The position numbers and the translations under genes were made by a program. This document shows, piece by piece, positions 41,489 through 52,075 of a stretch of DNA of 64,000 nt (its first letter is position 1; each line of letters opens with the position of its first letter). The notes under the pieces were generated by a model that saw only the letters and a list, made by a program, of their open reading frames with translations, was not told the origin of the DNA and did not search any database. The DNA is taken from positions 1 through 64,000 of the forward strand of contig CAMAXV010000012.1 in NCBI GenBank assembly GCA_945862385.1, in the 5' to 3' direction. This stretch comes from Chitinophaga pinensis. GTDB lineage: Bacteria > Bacteroidota > Bacteroidia > Chitinophagales > Chitinophagaceae.

Positions 41489-44215
41489 TTATGCAAAAGC
41501 TTGTTTGAGAATCTCCTGTTGCTCTGCGAGGTGAATCTTATTATAACCTGTTGCAGTAGCGGCACTCGGATTTCTTGCGATAATGCTGAATGGGAATAAA
41601 TCAAGATTCATCTTCAGATATGAAGCTGCCCCCATATTCCTGGGTTCTTCCTGAACCCAACGCCATGAAGCATTTTTATATTTACCTGCCAGTGATTCAA
41701 GTTGTTTTACAGGAAGTGGATATAATTGCTCTATCCTAATTATTGCTGTGTCTGTAACGCCATTTTGTTGCCTGAACTCATTCAGGTCAAAATAAATTTT
41801 ACCAGAGCAAAAAATTACTTTTTGGGTGTTCTCTGGAGCAATAGCGTCATCGATGACCTCATTGAAACTACCTGTGATAAATTCATTGACCGCTGAATAG
41901 CTTCCTGGATGGCGAAGGTTCGCTTTGGGAGAAAAATTAATCATAGGCTTCCTGAAAGGCCAGGTCATCTGCCTTCGCATTGCATGGAAAAAGTTAGCAG
42001 CTGTTGTAATATTGGTAACAACCATGTTTAATTCAGCGCACATCTGAAGAAAACGTTCCAGCCTCGCACTGCTATGTTCCGGACCTTGTCCCTCATAACC
42101 ATGTGGCAATAACATAACCAGGCCATTCATCCTGTTCCATTTTTGTTCAGCCGCTGATATAAACTGATCTATCATAGTCTGGGCTCCATTCGAAAAATCA
42201 CCGAACTGAGCTTCCCATATTACGAGGGCATCAGGATTTGCAAGAGCATAACCATACTCAAAACCTAGCACACCATATTCACTCAGGAGCGAATTGAATA
42301 TTCTGAATTTGCTGTTATTTTCAGCAGCAGACAAGCGATTGTATGATTCATTTGTAATTTCATCCCTAAGGATAGCATGTCTGTGGCTGAATGTTCCACG
42401 CTTGACATCCTGTCCACTCATCCTCACTTCCTTCCCTTCATGCAGCAAACTGGCATACGCAAGTAATTCAGCGGTAGCCCAGTCAACCTTACTTTCTTTT
42501 TGTAAAAGATTAATCTTATCCTGAATGAGTTTTTCAATTTTTTTGAGGGGTTTGAATCCTTCAGGAATTTGCATGATTGAATCAAACAATTGCCTGAATG
42601 CTGATTCAGCTATTGAAGTATCTGGTGAGCTGTCAAAATCAGCTGCAATAGCCCTCTTCATGCTTTTCCAAACAAGTTCAGGAGCCTGATAATGATAGGG
42701 CAATGGGTTCTGTTTAACCTCGTCAAGTCTTTCCTGTAAGTCAGACCAAAACTTCTTTTCCATTTCTACTGCCAGCGTCTGAATTTCAGGACTTGCATTT
42801 GACTGCAGAGACTGTAGGTATTGTTCCCTTGGATTGGCATGCTTATCGATTATAGCATATAACTGGGGCTGGGTAAATTTTGGATCATCACCCTCGTTAT
42901 GTCCATGACGCCTGTAACATACCATGTCTATAAAAACATCGCTGTTAAATTTTTGTCTGTAACGGGTAGCGATTTCAACGCACTTAACAACTGCTTCAGG
43001 ATCATCGCCATTTACATGAAAAACTGGGGCATGAACCATTGCCGCCAGTGATGTACAATAATCAGCGGACCTCGCATCTTCAAAGTCGGTTGTAAAACCA
43101 ATCTGATTATTGATCACAAAATGTATGGTACCACCCGTTGAATAGCCATCCAGACCTGACATTTGTAATATTTCATACACAATTCCCTGACCCGCAACGG
43201 AGGCATCTCCGTGAATCAGAATTGGCAATATAGCATCATACTGGCTATCATACATGACGTCTGCCTTAGCTCTGGAGAAGCCAAGAACAACAGGGTCCAC
43301 AGCTTCCAGATGTGAAGGGTTCGGCATCAGCTTCAGTGAAACCTTATTGCCCGATGTTGTTAGCACATCACTTCCAAAACCCAGGTGATATTTAACATCA
43401 CCGCTGCCCATGGTTTGATCGGGAGTGGATTTTCCCTCAAACTCACTGAAAATATGTGCATAGGTTTTACCCATGATATTTGCCAGCACATTCAACCTTC
43501 CCCGGTGAGCCATCCCAATCACAACCTCTTTTACACCCAGATCTCCAGATGCATTAATGATGGCATCAAGCGCTGCAATCGTTGTTTCTCCACCTTCAAG
43601 TGAAAACCTCTTTTGCCCGATGTATTTAGTATGCAGGAATTTTTCAAATATCACACCCTGATTAAGTTTTTCCAGAATCCGCTTTTTCTTTTCTGCTTGA
43701 AAAGGTTCTGAAAACCTGGTTTCTATTTCCCAGGTGATGAAATCAATTTTTTCCTGATTACTGATATACTTGAATTCTACACCTACGTGGTTTGCATAAC
43801 ATTTTTGCAGGTGCTGTTGAATTTCCCTTAATGTAACTGCTCCAAGTCCAATCAAATTTCCCGCAAAAAACACCTGATCATAATCCCGCTCATCAAGTCC
43901 GAAAAAACTGAGATTAAGGTTGGCATTGCGATCTTTCCGCTCCCTAATCGGATTAGTTTTAGCAAGCAAATGACCCTTATTCCTGTACCCAAGGATCATT
44001 CTGTAAACACCCAGTTCCTTTTTCCAATCTGCGGTTTCTCCAGACACTGTAACCTGAGGTGCGCCAGACTGTTGCAACTGAGAAACAGCAAAATCGAACC
44101 CTTCAAAAAACTTCCTTAAATCAGGGTCAATCGCCTCAGGGGATTGGGTAAAGTCCCTATACAACTGCTCGATATATGCAGGATGAGATGAGGTTATGTA
44201 TGAAAAGTCTTTCAT
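41489..44215 (-). CDS. sucA: 2-oxoglutarate dehydrogenase E1
   Basis: TPP-dependent decarboxylase of 908 residues, first component of the 2-oxoglutarate dehydrogenase complex. The N-terminal tail [18 protein letters not shown] is typical. The TPP/metal region reads [10 protein letters not shown] with [12 protein letters not shown], and [11 protein letters not shown] and HLGFGSDV are conserved. The order sucA-sucB with a short spacer indicates an operon; lpd (E3) is not in this window. Divergent from rpsT. Confidence 0.97.
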   Translation of the reverse strand: MKDFSYITSSHPAYIEQLYRDFTQSPEAIDPDLRKFFEGFDFAVSQLQQSGAPQVTVSGETADWKKELGVYRMILGYRNKGHLLAKTNPIRERKDRNANLNLSFFGLDERDYDQVFFAGNLIGLGAVTLREIQQHLQKCYANHVGVEFKYISNQEKIDFITWEIETRFSEPFQAEKKKRILEKLNQGVIFEKFLHTKYIGQKRFSLEGGETTIAALDAIINASGDLGVKEVVIGMAHRGRLNVLANIMGKTYAHIFSEFEGKSTPDQTMGSGDVKYHLGFGSDVLTTSGNKVSLKLMPNPSHLEAVDPVVLGFSRAKADVMYDSQYDAILPILIHGDASVAGQGIVYEILQMSGLDGYSTGGTIHFVINNQIGFTTDFEDARSADYCTSLAAMVHAPVFHVNGDDPEAVVKCVEIATRYRQKFNSDVFIDMVCYRRHGHNEGDDPKFTQPQLYAIIDKHANPREQYLQSLQSNASPEIQTLAVEMEKKFWSDLQERLDEVKQNPLPYHYQAPELVWKSMKRAIAADFDSSPDTSIAESAFRQLFDSIMQIPEGFKPLKKIEKLIQDKINLLQKESKVDWATAELLAYASLLHEGKEVRMSGQDVKRGTFSHRHAILRDEITNESYNRLSAAENNSKFRIFNSLLSEYGVLGFEYGYALANPDALVIWEAQFGDFSNGAQTMIDQFISAAEQKWNRMNGLVMLLPHGYEGQGPEHSSARLERFLQMCAELNMVVTNITTAANFFHAMRRQMTWPFRKPMINFSPKANLRHPGSYSAVNEFITGSFNEVIDDAIAPENTQKVIFCSGKIYFDLNEFRQQNGVTDTAIIRIEQLYPLPVKQLESLAGKYKNASWRWVQEEPRNMGAASYLKMNLDLFPFSIIARNPSAATATGYNKIHLAEQQEILKQAFA

Positions 44216-44332
44216 TGAAAGTAAAATATAGTTTTAGGGGATTTTCGGATGCAAATATCGTTCATTTGATTCAAAAAATATGCTATTTATGAAAGTTCAA
44301 ATCAGTATTTTATCAGATAAATACTTATAATT

Positions 44333-44364
44333 TTTGGAGGATTGAATTTACTGTATTACCTTTG
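44333..44364 (+). promoter_or_regulatory. rpsT promoter
   Basis: TTTG (44333-44336), 20 nt, TACCTTTG (44357-44364): a full-consensus Bacteroidota promoter, 28 nt before the rpsT ATG. Confidence 0.85.
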
Positions 44365-44392
44365 CATCCCGACAAAAAAGAAATAAAGAAAG

Positions 44393-44647
44393 ATGGCAAA
44401 TCACAAGGCAACCAAAAAAGACGTTCGTCAGGTAGCAAAACGCAGGGACCAAAATCGTTATAATGGCAAAACAACCCGTAATGCGATGCGTGACCTTCGT
44501 GCGCTTACAGATGCCACTCAGGCCAAGGAGTCGTTACCTGGTGTACTCAGCAAAATTGATAAACTGGCAAAGAAAGGTGTAATACACAAAAATAAGGCTG
44601 CGAACCTCAAAAGTTCTTTAGCCAAAGCTATTGCCAAAATAGCGTAA
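44393..44647 (+). CDS. rpsT: 30S ribosomal protein S20
   Basis: Small basic ribosomal protein of 84 residues, starting MANHKATKKDVRQ and ending KSSLAKAIAKIA, with the three-helix pattern of S20. It binds 16S rRNA early in 30S assembly. Monocistronic: strong promoter before it, terminator after it. Confidence 0.97.
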   Translation: MANHKATKKDVRQVAKRRDQNRYNGKTTRNAMRDLRALTDATQAKESLPGVLSKIDKLAKKGVIHKNKAANLKSSLAKAIAKIA

Positions 44648-44671
44648 CTGTATACACGTATAATATTTTGA

Positions 44672-44700
44672 AAGGACATCCGAAAGATGTTCTTTTTTTT
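44672..44700 (+). terminator. Terminator of rpsT
   Basis: Stem AAGGACATC / GATGTTCTT with loop CGAAA, followed by a long run of T. Confidence 0.9.
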
Positions 44701-44744
44701 TTATTAACTATTTTAGCGTTAATATTTAATCTTCAAATTGAATT

Positions 44745-46280
44745 ATGGCCGAAAAGATTATCATCCTGGACTTCGGTTCCCAATACACACAATTGATAGC
44801 CAGGGCTGTAAGGGAAGCAAATGTATATTGTGAAATCATTCCGTACCACAAAGAAATTGACTTTTCAGAAGATTTAAAAGGCATTATACTGTCAGGTTCG
44901 CCGTTTTCAGTGAATGATCCAAATGCGCCTGAAGTTGATATTCGGGCCTTGGCTTCCAGGAGAAATATCCTAGGTATTTGTTATGGCGCACAATCAACGG
45001 CCAAACAATTCGGAGGCAGGGTTGAACGGTCTGCCAAAAGGGAATATGGAAGAGCTATTCTGGAAACGCGATCTGAACATGTCCTTCTTCAAGAGGTTCC
45101 GGAAACTTCTCAGGTCTGGATGAGTCATGGTGACTCGATTCTCAAGTTACCAGACAACGCAAATGTTCTGGCAACAACATCTTCTATTCCTGTAGCGGCA
45201 TTCCAGTTAAATGAATCCGGAATTAATGAAATACTTGGATTGCAGTTCCATCCGGAAGTGTATCACTCTGAATTCGGAAAAAAAATTATCCGCAATTTCT
45301 TATACTCCATTTGTGGTTGTAAAGGTGAGTGGACATCAGCTCATTTTATCACAGATACAGTTGCTTCACTGAAAGAGCAAATTGGCGATAAAAAAGTAGT
45401 CATGGCGCTGAGTGGTGGAGTTGATTCAACCGTAGCAGCAACCCTGATACACAAAGCAATTGGTAAAAACCTCTATGGCATATTTGTTGATAATGGCGTA
45501 CTCAGAAAAGATGAGTTTGCAGCTGTCTTAAAAACATACGCACAGCTTGATCTGAATGTGAAAGGTGTTGATGCAAAAAATGAATTTTATCACGCTTTAT
45601 CAGGATTAACAAATCCCGAGGAAAAAAGGAAGGCTATAGGAAAGACGTTCATAGATATTTTTGACCAGGAAGCACAGTTGCTGAGCGATATTTCCTATTT
45701 AGGACAGGGAACAATTTACCCTGACGTTATTGAAAGTGTGTCTGTTCATGGACCCTCTGTAACCATCAAGTCTCACCACAATGTTGGCGGACTTCCTGAA
45801 ACCATGAAACTTAAGCTGGTTGAGCCTCTCCGATTCCTTTTCAAAGATGAAGTAAGAAGAGTTGGTCAGGAGTTGGGTATACCGGATGATTTACTTTTCA
45901 GACATCCGTTTCCAGGACCCGGACTTGCTATTCGCATTTTGGGTGAAATTACACCTGAAAAGGTTGACCTCTTGCAGCAGGCAGACCATATTTACATCCA
46001 ACTGCTTAAAAAGCATGGCTTATATAACCAGGTCTGGCAGGCCGGAGCTATCCTGCTGCCAGTCAAGTCTGTTGGTGTAATGGGTGATGAACGAACCTAT
46101 GAATTTACTGTGGCACTGCGGGCAGTCACTTCAGTTGATGGTATGACCGCAGATTGGGCACATCTCCCATACAGTTTCCTGGGTGAAATATCCAACGAAA
46201 TAATAAATCAGGTAAGAGGCATAAACCGGGTTGTTTATGATATATCCAGCAAACCGCCTGCTACCATAGAATGGGAATAA
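44745..46280 (+). CDS. guaA: GMP synthase (glutamine-hydrolysing)
   Basis: Converts XMP to GMP. 511 residues. The N-terminal class I glutamine amidotransferase domain has C79 in GICYGAQ and the His/Glu pair in FHPEVYHSE. The ATP-PPase domain has SGGVDST, and the C-terminal dimerisation domain ends [11 protein letters not shown], as in the family. Complete and of normal length. A periplasmic-binding-protein gene follows after 17 nt. Confidence 0.97.
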   Translation: MAEKIIILDFGSQYTQLIARAVREANVYCEIIPYHKEIDFSEDLKGIILSGSPFSVNDPNAPEVDIRALASRRNILGICYGAQSTAKQFGGRVERSAKREYGRAILETRSEHVLLQEVPETSQVWMSHGDSILKLPDNANVLATTSSIPVAAFQLNESGINEILGLQFHPEVYHSEFGKKIIRNFLYSICGCKGEWTSAHFITDTVASLKEQIGDKKVVMALSGGVDSTVAATLIHKAIGKNLYGIFVDNGVLRKDEFAAVLKTYAQLDLNVKGVDAKNEFYHALSGLTNPEEKRKAIGKTFIDIFDQEAQLLSDISYLGQGTIYPDVIESVSVHGPSVTIKSHHNVGGLPETMKLKLVEPLRFLFKDEVRRVGQELGIPDDLLFRHPFPGPGLAIRILGEITPEKVDLLQQADHIYIQLLKKHGLYNQVWQAGAILLPVKSVGVMGDERTYEFTVALRAVTSVDGMTADWAHLPYSFLGEISNEIINQVRGINRVVYDISSKPPATIEWE

Positions 46281-46297
46281 TTGAGTAATTTTGGTGG

Positions 46298-47464
46298 ATG
46301 AAAACCACCCTATTACTGATTTCCATATTCTGTGCTGCAACCGCTTTTACACAGGAAAAAAAAACAAAATTTGAATTTGGATTGTTCAGTTCATTATACC
46401 TTGATCAGTATTTCAATCATGATAATGAACTGATTAATCCCCGTGATTTTCCAAAACAAGCACTTTCCGCACTTGAATTCTACGAAGGGGCTACACTTGC
46501 AATAGATTCTCTTAATGCTGTTGGTAAATCTGTAAGCCTTAAGCTTTATGATGTACAAAGTTTTCAGGGGAATATCAGTAAAGCATTTGAAAATGGGGAC
46601 TTTGATAAACTGGACCTGATTATTGCGCAGGTTGGTGGTAATGAATTTTTCCAGCTGGCAATCATTGCACGGGAAATGAATATTCCCATAATTAATGCTA
46701 CTTACCCCAATACAAGAGGGATTACAGCATCACCAGATTTATATATTGTAAACCCCAGAATTAATGTCCATCTTGAGGTAATCCACCAAAAAATTGGAAG
46801 AAACTGGAAAACAGCCAATATTGTATGGTTCACCAAAGAAAAGGCAGCAGAAAAACAACTTGAAAATATTTTTGGAACCCTAAACAGACAACAGGGAACA
46901 AATGGATTAAGGTATAAAACTGTTTACCTGAAGGAAGACTTCAGTATCTCAGATGTTAGCAAAAATTTTGACAGCACCAAAGCAAATGTCTGGGTATTGG
47001 GAAGCTTTGATGAAGCCTTTGCTGCAAAATTTGTGAGTGTAGCCAACAACATGCTGCACAAAGATAAATTACACCTTATTGGAATGCCCAACTGGGAGTC
47101 TTTGAAAGAAATACAAGCTAAACAATATTCAAACCTTGCTCTTTACTATACAATGGCATTTTATTTACCGCATGAAAATTCATTCGTAAGGAGAATGGAT
47201 GAAATTTTCAAAACTTCCATGGGGATAAAAAGTCCAACTATGGCCCTAAAAGGTTTTGAAATAACCTATTATTTTTGTTCTCTACTGGATAAATACGGAA
47301 AAATCAAAACCGGTCAACCAGCAGAGGCAGGTTTTAAAGTGTTAACCGATTTTGATTTTCAGCCTGTATTTTTGAATCAGACCTCAGGTGAGCCTGATTT
47401 TATTGAAAATAAAAATATTAAATTCATCAGAAGGTTGAACAACCTTGCTCTCCCCTATTTTTAG
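46298..47464 (+). CDS. Periplasmic ligand-binding protein (Leu/Ile/Val-type fold)
   Basis: Exported protein of 388 residues with signal peptide about 1-19 (ATAFTQ). It has the type I periplasmic-binding fold: FEFGLFSSLYLDQY, an ALEFYEGATLAIDSLNAVG helix and strand as in branched-chain amino-acid binding proteins, DLIIAQVGG and PIINATYPN. No ABC permease or ATPase genes are near, so it may act as a stand-alone binding protein. Its position right after guaA suggests co-transcription. The stop overlaps the convergent beta-propeller gene by 4 nt. Confidence 0.8.
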   Translation: MKTTLLLISIFCAATAFTQEKKTKFEFGLFSSLYLDQYFNHDNELINPRDFPKQALSALEFYEGATLAIDSLNAVGKSVSLKLYDVQSFQGNISKAFENGDFDKLDLIIAQVGGNEFFQLAIIAREMNIPIINATYPNTRGITASPDLYIVNPRINVHLEVIHQKIGRNWKTANIVWFTKEKAAEKQLENIFGTLNRQQGTNGLRYKTVYLKEDFSISDVSKNFDSTKANVWVLGSFDEAFAAKFVSVANNMLHKDKLHLIGMPNWESLKEIQAKQYSNLALYYTMAFYLPHENSFVRRMDEIFKTSMGIKSPTMALKGFEITYYFCSLLDKYGKIKTGQPAEAGFKVLTDFDFQPVFLNQTSGEPDFIENKNIKFIRRLNNLALPYF

Positions 47465-48552
47465 TCAACCCAGTCAGCCACGAATATATTTGTATCACGT
47501 GTTCCCCCATTATTTCTGTTGGAACAAAAAACAACCTTTTTCCCATCTGTACTGAACATTGGAAAGGCATCAAAACCCTTATCACGACTAATTTTCTTCA
47601 AATCTGATCCATCTTCATTCATTGTATAAAGGTTGAATGGAAATCCTCTTTTATATTCATGATTCGATGCAAAAATTATTGTTTTACTATCGGGCATATA
47701 TGCCGGAGCCCAGTTTGCCTGTCCAAGTTTACTCACTTGTTTAGCCTGGCTTCCATCTGCATTTGCAATCCAAACCTCCATTTGGGTAGGTGCTACAAGA
47801 TTTTCCTTCAAGAGATCCTTATATTCCTTGATTTCACTCTCTGTCTGCGGTCGGGAAGCTCTCCAGATTATTTTTTTGCCATCCGGACTAAACCAGGCGC
47901 CTCCATCATATCCAAGCTGATTGGTTATTCTTTTGGTCTTACCAGATTTTAAATCCATTGTATACAAGTCGATATCGCCATCCCTTGTTGAAGTAAACAA
48001 CATTGTTTTGCCATCAGGAGAAATAGTTGCTTCTGCATCATAACCGGGATTATCTGTCAGTTGCTTGGTTATTTTACCATCCATATTTGATACAAAAATG
48101 TCGTACTCCGGATAAAGTGGCCAGATATACTTATTACCGTATTTTGCTCTGTCTGGAACCGGGGGACAAGCTTCACTGGCAAGGTGTGTTGATGCAAAAA
48201 CAACATGTTTGTTGTCTTTCAGGAAAGCCCCACAAGTTGTTCTGCCTTTTCCGGTACTTACCAATCTGGGTTCAAATTTTTCATTTGCGCTTTCAGGAAT
48301 CTTACCCACATAAATCTGATCACAGGGAATACCTTCTTTTGCATAAGTTTTCTGGAAAACAAGCCATTTTCCATCGAAACTAAAATAGGCCTCTGCATTA
48401 TCCCCACCAAAGGTTAGTTGACGGATATTTTTAAAATGTGATTCAGCAGCATACTGCAGGCTATCCTGGGCTGATGTGCTTTGCAAGCTGATAAAGCAAA
48501 AGATTATCAAAAATGGCGCAATAAACTTGTAAGCAGACAACGATTTACTCAT
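47461..48552 (-). CDS. Exported TolB-like beta-propeller protein
   Basis: Secreted or periplasmic protein of 363 residues; signal peptide to about residue 29 (STSAQ). At least five WD40-like/PD40 repeats are visible, each with S-P/T-D-G-K followed by hydrophobic strand: YFSFDGKWLVFQ, TISPDGKTMLFTS, WFSPDGKKIIWRA, YMPDSKTIIFAS, MFSTDGKKVVFCS. This predicts a six-bladed propeller like the TolB C-terminal domain. No peptidase domain is fused. Ligand and partner unknown. Confidence 0.85.
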   Translation of the reverse strand: MSKSLSAYKFIAPFLIIFCFISLQSTSAQDSLQYAAESHFKNIRQLTFGGDNAEAYFSFDGKWLVFQKTYAKEGIPCDQIYVGKIPESANEKFEPRLVSTGKGRTTCGAFLKDNKHVVFASTHLASEACPPVPDRAKYGNKYIWPLYPEYDIFVSNMDGKITKQLTDNPGYDAEATISPDGKTMLFTSTRDGDIDLYTMDLKSGKTKRITNQLGYDGGAWFSPDGKKIIWRASRPQTESEIKEYKDLLKENLVAPTQMEVWIANADGSQAKQVSKLGQANWAPAYMPDSKTIIFASNHEYKRGFPFNLYTMNEDGSDLKKISRDKGFDAFPMFSTDGKKVVFCSNRNNGGTRDTNIFVADWVD

Positions 48553-48630
48553 AATTGGATATTATTAGGCAAAATAATAAAATTACATGACCTCTGCAGG
48601 CTTTGAATGGATTAAAAGGATAGATATTCC

Positions 48631-48638
48631 TAATTTTG
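48631..48638 (+). promoter_or_regulatory. Promoter -7 box of TPR lipoprotein gene
   Basis: TAATTTTG (TAnnTTTG). It overlaps the TTG at 48636, and with transcription starting about 48645 it favours the ATG at 48651 as start codon. Confidence 0.55.
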
Positions 48639-48650
48639 GACATGCAACTG

Positions 48651-49457
48651 ATGTATTTTTTCATATTAACGCTAATCATCAATCTTTTATTATCAACATC
48701 ATGTAATCAAAGTAGTCGTGAACCAGCAACTGCCGCAACTAACAAAAGGGAAGTATATATTGAAAATGACGCAAAAATATTTCCTGATTCTGCATCAGTC
48801 CAGCTGAAATGGGCAGAAACCCTTATAAGTGCCGGAGATACATCAAAAGCAATTGATGTACTCTTACTATTCCAGGAAAAATTTCCGGGAGATACCCGGA
48901 TTCTGAATGCACTTTCTTACGCTTTTACGTTATCCAAAGACACATCTGCTGCAGTATCATATCTTGAGCAATCACTATCCAATAATCCCAATCAGCCGGA
49001 TAGTGAGATGGAACTGGCCTTTCTATATCAGTTACAGCATAACAAAAACTGGGAAAAAGCCACAGCAGACATGATTGCAGATAAGGTTAATCAAATCAGG
49101 TCTTCAAGAGGATATTTTGTAAGAGGAGTCTTTGAATCAAATCAAAATCAAATTGAAAACGCCATTCGGTCTTTTGATTCATCAATCATGAAACAATTTA
49201 CTTTTACTGATGCTTTTATTGAAAGATCCATTCTTCTTTTCGAGCAACAAAGAGTAGATGAAGCATTAATTGGTTTATACAAAGCCCTTGAGCTCGACAG
49301 AAAGAATCCTGATATTTACTTCCTGATTGGAGAATGCCTGGAAAAACAACATAAAAATGAAGAGGCACGTAATTTCTACCTTCAGGTGCTAGAGTTATAT
49401 CCATCACACCAGGGAGCTCGCCAAAACTTAAATAATTTACCTCAACCCAAAAAATAA
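48651..49457 (+). CDS. TPR-repeat lipoprotein
   Basis: Lipoprotein of 268 residues from the ATG at 48651; signal peptide MYFFILTLIINLLLSTSC with Cys18, then a run of tetratricopeptide repeats across about 40-260 (for example WAETLISAGDTSKAIDVLLL, ALIGLYKALELDRKNPDIYF, ARNFYLQVLELYPSHQGARQ). TPR lipoproteins act as protein-protein scaffolds in the envelope. It is 2 nt from rpe, so the two are co-transcribed, without an evident functional link. Confidence 0.85.
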   Translation: MYFFILTLIINLLLSTSCNQSSREPATAATNKREVYIENDAKIFPDSASVQLKWAETLISAGDTSKAIDVLLLFQEKFPGDTRILNALSYAFTLSKDTSAAVSYLEQSLSNNPNQPDSEMELAFLYQLQHNKNWEKATADMIADKVNQIRSSRGYFVRGVFESNQNQIENAIRSFDSSIMKQFTFTDAFIERSILLFEQQRVDEALIGLYKALELDRKNPDIYFLIGECLEKQHKNEEARNFYLQVLELYPSHQGARQNLNNLPQPKK

Positions 49458-49459
49458 AC

Positions 49460-50110
49460 ATGCCAATAATTGCTCCCTCTCTTTTAGCCGCAGATTTTCT
49501 TAACCTGCAAGAAGCCTGTTCCATGATTAATCGTTCTGAAGCAGAATGGTTTCACTTGGACGTAATGGACGGACGCTTCGTCCCCAACATCAGCTTTGGA
49601 TTACCGGTTATTTCATCAATAAAAAAAGCTACCCATAAAGTTTTTGACGTTCACCTGATGATTGAAGAACCTGAAAAATTTGCTCAGGCATTTAAAGCTG
49701 CCGGTGCAGATATTCTTACTGTACATGTTGAAGCCTGTAATCATCTGAATAGGAATCTGGAGCAAATCAGATCCCTGAATATGAAAGCTGGAGTAGCTTT
49801 AAATCCACATACCCCCATTTCCCAGATTGAAGAAGTGCTTTGTGATGCTGATCTTGTGTGTATCATGACCGTTAATCCTGGTTTTGGCGGACAAAAATTT
49901 ATCACTTCTATGCTTTCGAAGATAGAAAGGTTAAAGAACGCCATAATCAGACAAAACAGCAAGGCTTTGATTGAAATCGACGGTGGCGTAACACTTGAAA
50001 ATGCTGAGACCATAGTAAAAGCAGGAGCAGATATTCTTGTGGCAGGCAGTACTGTATTCAATTCAGCAGATCCTGAAGGAGTGATTGTGCAACTCAAAAA
50101 TATACATTAA
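49460..50110 (+). CDS. rpe: Ribulose-phosphate 3-epimerase
   Basis: Pentose-phosphate pathway enzyme of 216 residues interconverting ribulose-5-phosphate and xylulose-5-phosphate. TIM barrel with metal-binding HLDVMDGRFVPNISFG, DVHLMIEEPE, MTVNPGFGGQKF and the late IDGGV and AGADILVAGSTVF phosphate loop. Complete. Confidence 0.97.
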   Translation: MPIIAPSLLAADFLNLQEACSMINRSEAEWFHLDVMDGRFVPNISFGLPVISSIKKATHKVFDVHLMIEEPEKFAQAFKAAGADILTVHVEACNHLNRNLEQIRSLNMKAGVALNPHTPISQIEEVLCDADLVCIMTVNPGFGGQKFITSMLSKIERLKNAIIRQNSKALIEIDGGVTLENAETIVKAGADILVAGSTVFNSADPEGVIVQLKNIH

Positions 50111-50190
50111 CAATTGTGTCGAGGGAAATTTGAACAAGTCTTTTCACATTTTGTTTTTATTACAAACGCTTCTCATCCCGGAGAATAGAT

Positions 50191-50198
50191 TAAATTTG
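50191..50198 (+). promoter_or_regulatory. Promoter -7 box of phoH gene
   Basis: TAAATTTG (TAnnTTTG), 35 nt before the TTG start at 50233. Confidence 0.55.
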
Positions 50199-50232
50199 AA
50201 CTAGACAACATAAAAGTTTTAAAACACACACA

Positions 50233-51195
50233 TTGACAGAAACAATTATCAACCTGGAATCAATTAATCCCATTGAATTTTTTGGTGTAAACAACGGGAA
50301 ATTGGATTTGCTTAAAAAAAGATTCCCACTTTTAAAAATTCTCAGCAGGGGGACACAGATAAAATTAAGTGGCGCACCTGAGATGATTGATCAGGCCAAG
50401 GAGAAAATAGAGATACTGGTTCAGTATCTTGAGCGAAACGGCAACGTCAGTCACAATTATTTTGAACAAATCCTCGGAGGTGATGACGCAGAAGAGGTAG
50501 ATCATTTTGTAGAAAAGAATCCCCATGAAGTTCTCGTTTTTGGTCCAAATGGCAAGTCTGTGCGAGCAAGGACGCAAAACCAGAAGAAAATGGTGAGCAT
50601 GGCAGAAAATAATGATATCATTTTTGCTATTGGGCCAGCAGGTACCGGAAAAACATACACAGCGGTTGCCTTAGCTGTAAGGGCATTGAAAAACAAATCT
50701 GTTAAAAAAATCATCCTCACCAGACCTGCCGTTGAGGCAGGAGAAAGTCTTGGATTTCTTCCCGGGGACCTCAAAGAAAAGATTGATCCGTATTTAAGGC
50801 CGCTTTATGATGCCCTTGATGATATGATTCCGGCTGACAAACTTGGATATTATATGTCTACCCGTGTTATTGAAATTGCACCGCTGGCATATATGAGGGG
50901 TAGGACACTTGATAACGCGTTCATCATTCTGGATGAAGCCCAAAACACAACTGACCTCCAGATTAAAATGTTCTTAACCCGCATTGGAGCCAATGCAAAA
51001 GCCATTATAACTGGAGATTTGAGTCAGATTGATTTACCTAAAAATCAAAAAAGCGGACTAACCAAGGCAACTAAGATTCTCAAAAATATTGATGGGATTG
51101 CCCACATTGAACTTGACGAAGAAGATGTTGTAAGGCACAAACTTGTTAAAGCCATTATCAGAGCCTATGACAGAGATCAGCAAAATGAAAACTAA
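50233..51195 (+). CDS. PhoH-family ATPase
   Basis: Cytoplasmic P-loop protein of 320 residues, starting at TTG. The N-terminal KH-like domain occupies about 1-100. Walker A is GPAGTGKT, and Walker B and sensor are LDEAQNTT, with GDLSQIDLP. PhoH proteins are linked to RNA metabolism and phosphate stress in other bacteria; a precise role is not known. No in-frame ATG lies near enough to keep the N-terminal domain. The stop lies 1 nt before the ATG of the small lipoprotein. Confidence 0.92.
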   Translation: MTETIINLESINPIEFFGVNNGKLDLLKKRFPLLKILSRGTQIKLSGAPEMIDQAKEKIEILVQYLERNGNVSHNYFEQILGGDDAEEVDHFVEKNPHEVLVFGPNGKSVRARTQNQKKMVSMAENNDIIFAIGPAGTGKTYTAVALAVRALKNKSVKKIILTRPAVEAGESLGFLPGDLKEKIDPYLRPLYDALDDMIPADKLGYYMSTRVIEIAPLAYMRGRTLDNAFIILDEAQNTTDLQIKMFLTRIGANAKAIITGDLSQIDLPKNQKSGLTKATKILKNIDGIAHIELDEEDVVRHKLVKAIIRAYDRDQQNEN

Positions 51196-51196
51196 G

Positions 51197-51616
51197 ATGA
51201 AAAGACTTCTCTCATTAACGGGAATCATACTTTTTGTTTTTATAGGTTGTACAGAACCGGAAGGATATCAACAACCAGAAGACCCACTTGATGCGGGCAG
51301 AGAGTTTATCAGAGCAGTAATGGATGGTGATTACGAAGAAGCTGAACTCTATCTTTCAACAAATGCAGAAGATAAGGAATTGTTTTCCCGGTACAAGCAA
51401 TACATGAAAAAACAACCACAAAAAGAAAGACTATCCTTAAAATCGGCATCAATCATTATAAACAAAATGGAAAATCAGGGTGATAGTATATGCCTGATCA
51501 ATTTTTCCAATTCGCATTCAATGAAACCAATGGATTTGAAAGTTATCAATGAAAAAAATGGCTGGAAAGTAGACTTCAGCTATACTTTTTCAGGCAATTT
51601 GCCATTACAGGATTGA
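51197..51616 (+). CDS. Small lipoprotein, DUF4878-like
   Basis: Lipoprotein of 139 residues; MKRLLSLTGIILFVFIGC with Cys18. The mature part (DAGREFIRAVMDGDYEEAELYLS, then DSICLINFSNS and GWKVDFSYTF) resembles the NTF2-like DUF4878 type. The frame extends 54 nt into phoH, but the ATG at 51197, 1 nt after the phoH stop, gives a clean signal peptide and was chosen. Co-transcribed with phoH. Function unknown. Confidence 0.8.
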   Translation: MKRLLSLTGIILFVFIGCTEPEGYQQPEDPLDAGREFIRAVMDGDYEEAELYLSTNAEDKELFSRYKQYMKKQPQKERLSLKSASIIINKMENQGDSICLINFSNSHSMKPMDLKVINEKNGWKVDFSYTFSGNLPLQD

Positions 51617-51638
51617 TTTTTTATAAAGGAAAGAGCAT

Positions 51639-52028
51639 ATGGACAATAAAAAAATCAAAATGGAAACTATTTTAATATTACTGCTGATTGGTTTAGCAGC
51701 AGGTTTTTTAGGTGGTTTAGTTGGAATTGGAGGTGGTGTTTTAATAGTTCCGGCACTGGTTTTATTGTTAGGCCTCAGTCAGCATATGGCTCAGGGAATT
51801 TCTTTGGCCATGATACTATTCCCTGTAGGTATTCTTGGGGTGATTAATTATTACAAAAACGGCTATGTCGACTTCAAATATGCAGGACTCATTGCATTAG
51901 GTTTTTTTGCAGGAAGCTACCTGGGAAGTAAATTTTCTTTAAGTCTCTCTCAGGATACAGTTAAAAAAATATTTGCAGTGGTGATGATATTATTATCGAT
52001 AAAATTATTGTTTTCAGGCAAAAAATGA
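51639..52028 (+). CDS. Half-size TauE/SafE (TSUP) family membrane protein
   Basis: Membrane protein of 129 residues with about four helices and one copy of the TSUP signature GLAAGFLGGLVGIGGGVLIVPAL. Typical TSUP exporters of sulfite or organosulfonates are about 250 residues with two such halves; this has one, so it would work as a dimer or is a distinct subfamily. It starts at an ATG preceded by AAAGGAAAG; a second ATG seven codons on is possible. Substrate unknown. Confidence 0.85.
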   Translation: MDNKKIKMETILILLLIGLAAGFLGGLVGIGGGVLIVPALVLLLGLSQHMAQGISLAMILFPVGILGVINYYKNGYVDFKYAGLIALGFFAGSYLGSKFSLSLSQDTVKKIFAVVMILLSIKLLFSGKK

Positions 52029-52075
52029 TGTGGATTATTGTTGTTACTGCATCAAATTGGTAAATATCCGTCTAC

